From positions 1-50,567 of the forward strand of contig NZ_FOAZ01000037.1 in NCBI RefSeq assembly GCF_900109465.1: 50,567 nt of DNA, given 5' to 3'. Both the position numbers and the translations under genes were made by a program. A model generated the notes under the pieces. The model saw only the letters and a list, made by a program, of their open reading frames with translations. It was not told the DNA's origin and made no database searches. Source of the DNA: Streptacidiphilus jiangxiensis (lineage in GTDB: Bacteria; Actinomycetota; Actinomycetes; Streptomycetales; Streptomycetaceae). Positions 41,601 through 47,251 of this stretch are shown here, piece after piece. The stretch's first letter is position 1, and the number at the start of each line of letters is the position of its first letter.

Positions 41601-41680
41601 AGCTCTTGGAGCTTGGCCATGACGACCTTGCTCTCAACGCCCAGATCCTTGGCGAGTTCGTATACCCGGACCTTAGCCAC
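38606..41680 (-). CDS. infB: Translation initiation factor IF-2
   Basis: IF-2 is the GTPase that brings initiator tRNA to the 30S subunit and promotes joining of the 50S. The GTPase core begins near residue 525, with G1 GHVDHGKT, G3 DTPGHE and G4 NKID. The usual EF-Tu-like domain II and C-terminal domains follow, ending YEMREKPRS. The first ~400 residues are Ala/Pro/Gly/Arg-rich, typical of high-GC actinobacteria, after a short IF2_N helix (VRVYELAKDLGVESKVVMAKL). That region contains a recent 33-residue duplication. GTG 41680 follows AAGGAG at four bases. The length is 1024 residues. Confidence 0.97.
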   Translation of the reverse strand: MAKVRVYELAKDLGVESKVVMAKLQELGEFVRSASSTIEAPVVRKLELAFGGGSAAKSAPAKSAAPKPAGAGPKPGAPRPAAPMAPKPGAPKPAAAAPAAPAAAPAAPAAPRPAAATPGPRPAAPRPAAPAAEFSAPAPAAEAPAAPAAPRPAGNAPRPGAPRPAQPGARPAGPRPGNNPFTSSNTGMARPGAPRPAGPGARDGGPGERGPRPGGAPRPGAPGGARDERAPRPARDGGPGERGPRPGGAPRPGAPGGARDERAPRPGGAPAPGGMPRPQGPRPTPSGMPRPNPGMMPQRPAGPRPGGPGARPGGPGARPGGGAGGARPGFQGRPAGPGSRPAGGGFGGPRPGGGGGGGGFGARPAGGGGFGGRPGGPGARGGTQGAFGRGPGGRPARGRKSKRAKRQEYEAMQAPSIGGVMLPKGHGETVRLSRGASLTDFADKINANPAALVSVMFNLGEMVTATQSVSDETLQLLAGEMGFTLEIVSRDDEDRELLESFDIDFGENEGDEDDLRPRPPVVTVMGHVDHGKTRLLDAIRKTNVVAGEAGGITQHIGAYQVVTDVNGEERAITFLDTPGHEAFTAMRARGAKSTDIAILVVAANDGVMPQTVEALNHAKAAGVPIVVAVNKIDVEGADPVKVRGQLTEFGLVAEEYGGDTMFVDISARQGLNIDSLLEAVVLTADASLDLRANPEQDAQGIAIEAHLDKGRGAMATLLVQRGTLRVGDSIVVGDSYGRVRAMLDENGNNLQEAGPSRPVLLLGLTSVPRAGDSFIVVDEDRTARQIAEKRSARDRNAMFARRPVRVSLEDLDKAIAAGGIQNLNLIIKGDVSGSVEALEDALLKLDVGEEVELRILHRGVGAITESDVDLAMGSDAIILGFNVRAEGRARTAADREGVDIRYYSVIYQAIEEIEAALKGLLKPEYEEVRLGSAEIREVFRSSKFGNIAGVLVREGLLRRNAKARLIRDGKVVAENLTIEGLRRFKDDATEVREGFEAGVTLGSFNDIKVEDTIETYEMREKPRS
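40882..41079. repeat. 99-bp tandem duplication inside infB
   Basis: Two adjacent 99-bp units (40882-40980 and 40981-41079) differ at only four positions by my reading. Each encodes 33 residues of the disordered IF-2 N-terminus (containing GARDERAPRP and GGPGERGPRPGG). The reading frame is kept. Confidence 0.9.
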
Positions 41681-41732
41681 TTCGCTCCTTCTGGTCCGGG
41701 TTCTCCGCCGGACCGTCTCTACTGCCTCATGC

Positions 41733-41765
41733 CGTACTCATCGCGTACTCATCGAGTGCTCATCG
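41733..41765. repeat. Three 11-bp direct repeats upstream of infB
   Basis: Units CGTACTCATCG (41733-41743), CGTACTCATCG (41744-41754) and AGTGCTCATCG (41755-41765) are head to tail in the 151-base ylxR-infB gap, 53 bases before the infB start. The 11-base period is about one helical turn. This could be a protein-binding array or part of the infB 5' leader. The rest of this gap is lower in GC and holds no gene. Confidence 0.75.
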
Positions 41766-41831
41766 CAATCTCGACCTACTTTCGACTTCGCGAGGTACCT
41801 GTTACCTGACTTGCCTGCTTGCTGAGCCCTG

Positions 41832-42110
41832 TTACCGAGCCTTCGCCTCGAGGAACCGCTCGAGCTCGGCGGTGTCCAACTGCCCCTGCCGGCGGAACGC
41901 CCGCGGGAACGCCCGTCGGCGCACGGCCGACACGAGGCAGCCCGGCTCGGGATGCAGATACGCTCCCCGACCGGGCGACGTGCCGCGAGGATCGGGGACC
42001 AGAACGTCCTCGACCGCCGTGACACGCAGCAGATCGTGTTTGGCCGCTCGCTCCCGACACCCAACGCATGTGCGTTCCGGGCATGCTGCGGTACGCGTCC
42101 GGCCAGACAC
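41832..42110 (-). CDS. ylxR: YlxR-family (DUF448) RNA-binding protein
   Basis: YlxR proteins are small basic nucleic-acid-binding proteins in the nusA-infB operon. In some bacteria they bind RNase P RNA or act on transcription. The 92-residue protein has the family motifs CPERTCVGCRERAAKHDLLR and GRGAYLHPEPGCL. GTG 42110 is chosen: family similarity begins there, with GAGGGG eleven bases upstream. An ATG at 42182 would add 24 unrelated residues and has a poorly spaced site, but it cannot be excluded. It lies shortly after nusA on the same strand. Confidence 0.9.
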   Translation of the reverse strand: MSGRTRTAACPERTCVGCRERAAKHDLLRVTAVEDVLVPDPRGTSPGRGAYLHPEPGCLVSAVRRRAFPRAFRRQGQLDTAELERFLEAKAR

Positions 42111-42198
42111 GTCCAAGTCTACCCCTCTGATGGTCTTCGTTCCGACCCGGTTTATCCGCACGCGGACTTCCGGAGCCGTCATTCCCTGATCAACGCCG

Positions 42199-43206
42199 TC
42201 AGGCGTCGGAACCTTCCCTGCCGGTCTCCGTGCCCTCGGTGTCGGGCCGGATGTCGATCCGCCAGCCGGTCAGCCGGGCGGCGAGGCGGGCGTTCTGGCC
42301 CTCCTTGCCGATGGCCAGCGAGAGCTGGTAGTCCGGCACGGTGACGCGGGCCGAACGGGTGTCGTAGTCGACGATCTCGACCTTCGTCACTCGGGCGGGC
42401 GACAACGCGTTGGCGACCATCTCCGCCGGGTCGTCCGACCAGTCGACGATGTCGATCTTCTCGCCCATGAGCTCGCCCATGACCTGGCGCACCCGGTGGC
42501 CCATCGGGCCGATGCAGGCGCCCTTGGCGTTCAGGCCCTGCTTGTTCGTCCAGACCGCGATCTTGCTGCGGTGACCGGCCTCACGCGCGATGGCGGCGAT
42601 CTCGACGCTGCCGTCGGCGATCTCCGGGACCTCCAGGGCGAAGAGCTTCTTCACCAGGTTGGGGTGCGTGCGCGAGAGCGTCACGGACGGACCGCGCACG
42701 CCCTTCTTCACCGAGACGACGTAGCACTTCAGGCGCAGCCCGTGCTTGTACTCCTCGGTCGGCACCTGCTCCTGCGGCGGCAGGATGGCCTCCATCTTGC
42801 CGATGTCGACCAGGATGTTCTTCGGGTCCTTGCCCTGCTGGACCACACCGGTGACGATGTCGCCCTCACGGCCGGCGTACTCGCCGAAGGTCGTCTCGTC
42901 CTCGGCGTCGCGCAGACGCTGCAGGATCACCTGCTTGGCGGTGCTCGCCGCGATCCGGCCGAAGCCGGTCGGGGTGTCGTCGAACTCGCGGGGGGTCGAC
43001 CCCTCCTCGACCTCGTCCGGGTCCTCGGTGGCCCAGACGGTGACGTGGCCGTTCTCGCGGTTCAGCTCCACGCGCGCCTTGCTGCGCGAGCCCTCAGTGC
43101 GGTGGTACGCAATGAGGAGGGCCGACTCGATCGCCTGGACCAGCAGGTCGAAGTTGATCTCACGCTCGCGGACGAGACCGCGCAGGGCGCTCATGTCGAT
43201 GTCCAT
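42199..43206 (-). CDS. nusA: Transcription termination/antitermination factor NusA
   Basis: NusA binds RNA polymerase and modulates pausing, termination and rRNA antitermination. The 335-residue protein has the N-terminal RNAP-binding domain (DMSALRGLVREREINFDLLV), an S1 domain (GDIVTGVVQQ..., about 114-185) and two KH domains (GACIGPMGHRVRQV and LAIGKEGQNARLAARLTGW). It lacks the acidic C-terminal repeats of E. coli NusA, as is normal for actinobacteria. The ATG at 43206 has AGGAGG seven bases upstream. It lies 34 bases after rimP. Confidence 0.97.
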   Translation of the reverse strand: MDIDMSALRGLVREREINFDLLVQAIESALLIAYHRTEGSRSKARVELNRENGHVTVWATEDPDEVEEGSTPREFDDTPTGFGRIAASTAKQVILQRLRDAEDETTFGEYAGREGDIVTGVVQQGKDPKNILVDIGKMEAILPPQEQVPTEEYKHGLRLKCYVVSVKKGVRGPSVTLSRTHPNLVKKLFALEVPEIADGSVEIAAIAREAGHRSKIAVWTNKQGLNAKGACIGPMGHRVRQVMGELMGEKIDIVDWSDDPAEMVANALSPARVTKVEIVDYDTRSARVTVPDYQLSLAIGKEGQNARLAARLTGWRIDIRPDTEGTETGREGSDA

Positions 43207-43240
43207 GGCTACGCCTCCTCTTCTCTCTTAAGTTAGGGAC

Positions 43241-43783
43241 TCACGCCTCGTCGGAGGCGTCGTCCAGTTCGATGTCGTCCACAATCTCTTCTTCGGCAGC
43301 GGAGTCCTTGCGGTTGAACTCCACCTGGACGCGCGCCTTGGCGATCTCGGTGAAGGCGAGACGACGCTCCGTGGCCTTGCCACGGCCCTTCACCGGCGGG
43401 ATCTCCAGGAGCACGCCCTCGTCGTCCGACTCCAGCACCCGACCGGTGAGCTCGCCACCGGCGGTCAGCTGGGTCTTCACCAGACGCGTGGCCCCGCGAC
43501 GCCAGTGGCGCGGCTGGGTGAGCAGACGCTCGGCACCCGGGGAGCCGACCTCGAGCCGGTACTCGGCCTCGCCCATCAGGTCGCTGCCGTCCAGGGCGTC
43601 GCCGAACTCGCGGCTCAGATCGGCCACGGTGTCCAGGTCCACGCCGCCGTCGGCGTCGACCACGACCTCCAGCACCCGGCTGCCGCCGATACGGGCGACC
43701 TTGACCTCCTCCAGGTCCACACCCGCCTTGGCGGCGAGCGGCTCCAGCAGCTCCTGCAGCCGGTCGTTCAGGGTGGTGCTCAT
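43241..43783 (-). CDS. rimP: Ribosome maturation factor RimP
   Basis: RimP assists 30S maturation. The 180-residue protein has the N-terminal alpha/beta domain (LEVVVDADGGVDLDTVADLSREFG), the family signature YRLEVGSPGAERLL and the C-terminal SH3-like domain, ending in an acidic tail (EEEIVDDIELDDASDEA). ATG 43783 follows GAGGAG at seven bases. It is the first gene of the rimP-nusA-ylxR-infB block. Its promoter must lie in the 153-base divergent gap to 43936. Confidence 0.96.
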   Translation of the reverse strand: MSTTLNDRLQELLEPLAAKAGVDLEEVKVARIGGSRVLEVVVDADGGVDLDTVADLSREFGDALDGSDLMGEAEYRLEVGSPGAERLLTQPRHWRRGATRLVKTQLTAGGELTGRVLESDDEGVLLEIPPVKGRGKATERRLAFTEIAKARVQVEFNRKDSAAEEEIVDDIELDDASDEA

Positions 43784-43936
43784 CCGAATACTCCTCGGCC
43801 GCGTCTGCTGTTGTCGGAAGGTCTGGTCACGCAAAGGTGCGCCCATAGCCTAACCGGTCGGCCCGCCCACCGCCGATTCGGCACAAATCTCCCGGGCCCG
43901 CGCACACGATTGCTTCACACGGTAACGTCCCTGCTC

Positions 43937-44899
43937 ATGGCCGCCTCCCTTCGCCGCCGCAGCCTGCTCACGGCCGGGCTGCTCACCGCTGTCGGCACGC
44001 TCACCGCATGCGGCAGCGCCTCCGGCTCGGCGCACGCCGGCTCCCGCCCGCGCCCGACACCGGTGGACCCCGACACGGCCGCCCGCCGGCGGGTCGGTGC
44101 CGCGATCACGACGCTGCTCGCCGGGTACGACACCACGTCCGCCCACGGTGAGCTGCGCAGCGGGCTGGCCGCGCAGGGCGCTGCGGTCGGCGTGGCACGG
44201 AGCGCGGCACCGCCGACGGCGTCCGCGTCTGCGTCCGCCTCCGCGTCCGCGTCTGCCGCTGCCTCCGTCTCCGCGTCCGCCGCTGCCGCCGCTGCCGCCG
44301 GAGTGAGCGACGGGGAGTTGGCGAGCGGGGAGATCGGGCTCGTGACCCTGTGCGCGACGGAACTGCAAGGGGTCTCCCCCGCGCTGGCGCGGCTGCTCGC
44401 CTCCGTCGGCGCGGGCGCGGCACAACGCGCCACCCAGCTGGGCGGCCACCTGCCCGCCGCCCCCGACCCCGGCCTCGACGGCCTGCGGCCCACCGCACCC
44501 GAGCTGGACGCCCTGCAGGCGGCGCTGGGTGCCGAACAGGCGACGGTCTTCGGCTTCGGCGTCCTCGGCGCGCAGCTCTCCGGCGGCCGCCGGGTCCAGG
44601 CGACCGCGGACTATGCCCTGCACCGCGCCCGCCGGGACTCGCTGGAATCCCTGATCGCCACCTCCGGTGCGTCCCCCCACGCGGCCGCCGCCGCGTACGA
44701 CCTGCCCTTCGCCGTCACCGACGCCTCCTCGGCGGCCCGCCTGGCGGCCCTTCTGGAGTCCCGCCTCGCGGCGGTCTACGCGAACGCGGTCCAGGCCGGC
44801 GAAGAGAGCTTCCGCACCGCCTCGGCCACCGAACTCCGCCTCGCCGCCCTTCGCGCCCTCACCTGGGGCGCCGGCCCGGACCCACTTCCCGGCCTGTAG
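43937..44899 (+). CDS. DUF4439 ferritin-like lipoprotein
   Basis: The 320-residue protein has a lipoprotein signal: RRR, a hydrophobic core and the lipobox LTAC with C25 as lipid-bearing residue. After a linker come two blocks of ferritin-like helices separated by a low-complexity Ser/Ala stretch (SASASASASASAAASVSAS, about 96-121) encoded by a GCGTCC-type microsatellite. The C-terminal part (LDALQAALGAEQATVFGFGVLG, then ARRDSLESLI) matches the DUF4439 four-helix bundle. The metal ligands are not obvious and the role is unknown. No ribosome site precedes the ATG, so it may be leaderless. It is divergent from rimP. Confidence 0.85.
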   Translation: MAASLRRRSLLTAGLLTAVGTLTACGSASGSAHAGSRPRPTPVDPDTAARRRVGAAITTLLAGYDTTSAHGELRSGLAAQGAAVGVARSAAPPTASASASASASASAAASVSASAAAAAAAGVSDGELASGEIGLVTLCATELQGVSPALARLLASVGAGAAQRATQLGGHLPAAPDPGLDGLRPTAPELDALQAALGAEQATVFGFGVLGAQLSGGRRVQATADYALHRARRDSLESLIATSGASPHAAAAAYDLPFAVTDASSAARLAALLESRLAAVYANAVQAGEESFRTASATELRLAALRALTWGAGPDPLPGL

Positions 44900-44911
44900 G
44901 TGCTCTCCCCT

Positions 44912-45018
44912 CCAGGGCAAGAGGAACTGCGCGAGCAACCCACCCGAGGCGGATGGCCCTGTCCGCTCGGGATCTCAAGGCCCAGGGTGGCTTCTCGCGC
45001 AGTTCCCCGCGCCCCTGG
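44912..45018. repeat. Intergenic hairpin repeat, copy 2
   Basis: The left arm contains GGAACTGCGCGAGCAACCCA (from about 44923) and the right arm GGTGGCTTCTCGCGCAGTTC, continuing to CCCCGCGCCCCTG (to about 45017). They pair imperfectly over some 30 bases. The loop shares GCGGATGGCCCTGT with copy 1 at 35.3 kb, in the same orientation. It lies in the 175-base gap between the lipoprotein and kinase genes, which holds no other feature. Confidence 0.85.
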
Positions 45019-45074
45019 GGGTTGCACAGGCGCATGGTCGACAATGGGCTGAACGATCACGACGAAGGGCGAGC

Positions 45075-46001
45075 ATGACGGCACCGGCCATCAGCATTCC
45101 CGCACGGCTCCAGGAGACCGTCCGCTGCTGGACGTCCGAGTCCGGGCAGGCGTGGCTCGACGCGCTGCCGGGGCTCGCGGAGGCGTACCTCGCGCAGTGG
45201 GAGCTGACCCTGGAGCGCGTCTGCGAGCCCGGCGGACAGATCAGCCTCGTGCTGCTCGTGCGGCGCGCGGACGGCTCGCCCGCCGCGCTCAAGCTGGGGT
45301 ACCCGCATCCGGAGGGCGAGCAGGAGCACGCCGCGCTCGCGCACTGGGACGGGCACGGCGCCGTGCGGATGTACGCCTGCGCGCCGCAGGACGGCGCCAT
45401 GCTGCTGGAGCGCGCGCAGGGAGACGTCTCGCTGCGCTCACTGCCGGAGAGCAAGGCGATGCTGGAGGCCCTCGGCACGCTGCGCCGGCTCTGGGTCGCG
45501 CCGCCCGAGGCGCACCCGTTCACCTCCGTCGCCGACTACGTCGGCGGGCTGCGGGAGGTGCTGACCCGCCGTCGGACGATGCCCGCCGCCGCCGAGCTGA
45601 GACCGCTGGTCGACGAGGCGCTCGACGTCTCCGCCGGGATGCTGCAGGACTCGACCACCCGCGACGAGCGGCTGCTGCTGCACGGCGACTACCACCACGG
45701 CAACGTGCTGGCCGCCGAGCGCTCGCCCTGGCTGGCGATCGACCCCAAGCCGCTCGTCGGCGAACGCGCCTACGATCTCGCCTGGCTGGCCCAGGACCGG
45801 CTGGACACCCTGGCCGGTTCCCCCGGCCCGGAGGCCGCCGCCCGGCGGCGGCTCCAGCGGCTCGCCGCCGACGCGGCCGTCGATCCCGAGCGGCTGCGCG
45901 GCTGGACCCTCTTCCGCACCGTGGAGGCGGGCCTGTGGAGCCTGGACGTGGGCGACACCCGGCACGCCTCGCTCTTCCTCGAGTTCGCCGCCATGCTCTG
46001 A
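45075..46001 (+). CDS. Aminoglycoside/hydroxyurea-resistance-type phosphotransferase (APH(6)-like)
   Basis: This 308-residue kinase has a protein-kinase-like fold. K73 (AALKLG) and E84 (EQEHAAL) fit the ATP-binding pair. The catalytic loop is HGDYHHGN (H203, D205, N210), and IDPKPLVGERAYDLAWL (from 222) carries the metal-binding D223. The IDPKP...GERAYD signature is that of the APH(6)/hydroxyurea phosphotransferase family. The ATG at 45075 has GAAGGGCGAGC upstream. Streptomycetes carry several such genes, and actual resistance to streptomycin or hydroxyurea cannot be claimed from sequence. Confidence 0.9.
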   Translation: MTAPAISIPARLQETVRCWTSESGQAWLDALPGLAEAYLAQWELTLERVCEPGGQISLVLLVRRADGSPAALKLGYPHPEGEQEHAALAHWDGHGAVRMYACAPQDGAMLLERAQGDVSLRSLPESKAMLEALGTLRRLWVAPPEAHPFTSVADYVGGLREVLTRRRTMPAAAELRPLVDEALDVSAGMLQDSTTRDERLLLHGDYHHGNVLAAERSPWLAIDPKPLVGERAYDLAWLAQDRLDTLAGSPGPEAAARRRLQRLAADAAVDPERLRGWTLFRTVEAGLWSLDVGDTRHASLFLEFAAML

Positions 46002-46047
46002 CCCTGACCCTGCTCGTCCGTTCCCGCGTTCCCGGAGTGATGTACCT

Positions 46048-46635
46048 GTGGCAGAGCCGCCACGCCGCCGCCGTCTGTCCGACGAGGAGATCGAGCGGGC
46101 CCCGCGCTTCAGCCCCTACCTGCTGCTGCCCTGGGTGCTGCTGGCCCTCGTCCCGCTCAACTCCGACGTGCTGCACGGCCAGTACCCCCGGCCGATGCTG
46201 GCCCTGCTGGTGCTGGGCATCTTCGCGGTGCTGTACTGCGCGACGGTGGTGACCGCGCTGCGTCCGCGCCTGCACCACGCACGGCTGCCGCTGCTGCTGG
46301 CGGCGCTGCTCGTGCCGGTGACCGCGCTGCTCGCGGGTGCGCTGCCGCACGCGTTCCTGCTGTACCCGCTGCTCGCCGTCGCACTGGCGCTGGTGGCGCC
46401 GGGCCGGTGGTACCTGGCGGCACTGCTGGGCGTGCCGGCGCTGTCGGCGCTGACCCTGTGGATGCGCAGCCAGTACGACGTGATCGTCTACGGGCCGCTG
46501 GGCTGTTTCCTGGCCGCGGGGCTGGTGCTCGCGCTGTTCCGGCTCTCGATGGTCACCGAGCAGCTCAAGGAGGCCCGAAGGGCGCACGCGGAGCGGGCCG
46601 CGGAACACCGTTCGGACGACCACCGGGACGGGTAG
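46048..46635 (+). CDS. Six-helix membrane protein, sensor-kinase-like without kinase domain
   Basis: The 195-residue protein has a short basic N-terminus and about six membrane helices (24-43, 48-71, 77-99, 101-119, 121-140 and 142-165). A charged helix follows (SMVTEQLKEARRAHAERAAEH), and the protein then ends. In DesK/NarL-type actinobacterial sensor kinases such a membrane block and coiled helix are followed by the HisKA_3 phospho-acceptor. Here the frame stops and the convergent GNAT gene begins, overlapping by 71 bases. It may be a truncated sensor or simply an unrelated membrane protein. GTG 46048 has GGAG ten bases upstream. Confidence 0.75.
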   Translation: MAEPPRRRRLSDEEIERAPRFSPYLLLPWVLLALVPLNSDVLHGQYPRPMLALLVLGIFAVLYCATVVTALRPRLHHARLPLLLAALLVPVTALLAGALPHAFLLYPLLAVALALVAPGRWYLAALLGVPALSALTLWMRSQYDVIVYGPLGCFLAAGLVLALFRLSMVTEQLKEARRAHAERAAEHRSDDHRDG

Positions 46636-47161
46636 CGGCCAGCGGCAGCGGCGCGCCCATCACCGCGTAGGGCAGCAGGGTGTTGGGGAACATGACGCGC
46701 CGGGCGAGGTCCCGGTAGCCGAGGGAGCGGTAGAGCGCGCGGGCCGGGGTCTCCCGGTCCACGGCGGAGAGGATGCTGCGCGGCAGCGCACTCGCGGCGC
46801 ACAGGGTGGTGATCAGCGCCCGGCCCAGTCCGATCCCCTGGTACCGGGGATGGACGTGCAACTCGGTCACGGAGAAGGCCTGGTCGAGCCAGGCGGCGTG
46901 GCCGTTCGCCGCGAGGTAGGGCTCGATGACGGTGCTCCACCAGTGGGTGCGGTCGTTGGGCATGCCGTAGCCGAAGCCGACGAGCACGCCGTCGTGCAGC
47001 GCCCCGAAGGCACGGACGCCGGGGATGTCGGCGTGCCGCTGGACGATCTGCAGGCGCAGCGCGACCTCCTCCGGCCCCAGACCGAACGCCACCGCCTGCA
47101 CGTCCAGCGCGGCGGCGGCGTACTCGGCGAGGTCGACGGCCTCGATCCTGACTTCGTCCAT
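46565..47161 (-). CDS. GNAT-family N-acetyltransferase
   Basis: This 198-residue GNAT protein has a core strand FSVTELHVHPRYQGIGLGRAL containing the acetyl-CoA loop (Q-GIGLGRAL) and a C-terminal ARALYRSLGYRDL motif. The last 25 residues are Pro/Arg/Gly-rich and overlap the convergent membrane-protein gene by 71 bases, so they may be a late extension. The substrate is unknown. The ATG at 47161 has no strong ribosome site. Confidence 0.87.
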   Translation of the reverse strand: MDEVRIEAVDLAEYAAAALDVQAVAFGLGPEEVALRLQIVQRHADIPGVRAFGALHDGVLVGFGYGMPNDRTHWWSTVIEPYLAANGHAAWLDQAFSVTELHVHPRYQGIGLGRALITTLCAASALPRSILSAVDRETPARALYRSLGYRDLARRVMFPNTLLPYAVMGAPLPLAATRPGGRPNGVPRPAPRAPFGPP

Positions 47162-47198
47162 ATGCGGACGCTACCGCCTCCGACGGACGATCAACCAT

Positions 47199-47235
47199 GC
47201 GGGCCGGGCGGGCGCTCGGCGCCCACCCGGCCCGC
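47199..47235 (-). terminator. Terminator after the LADTG protein gene
   Basis: Arms at 47199-47215 and 47219-47235 pair over 17 bp with one mismatch around a three-base loop. It starts 17 bases beyond the stop codon at 47252. Confidence 0.85.
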
Positions 47236-47251
47236 GGGGGGTCGGCCCCGG

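Noticed and set aside
39110..41809. 899-codon plus-strand frame opposite infB
   Set aside because: The low-complexity Thr/Arg/Gly translation is the complement of the IF-2 gene, which is beyond doubt.
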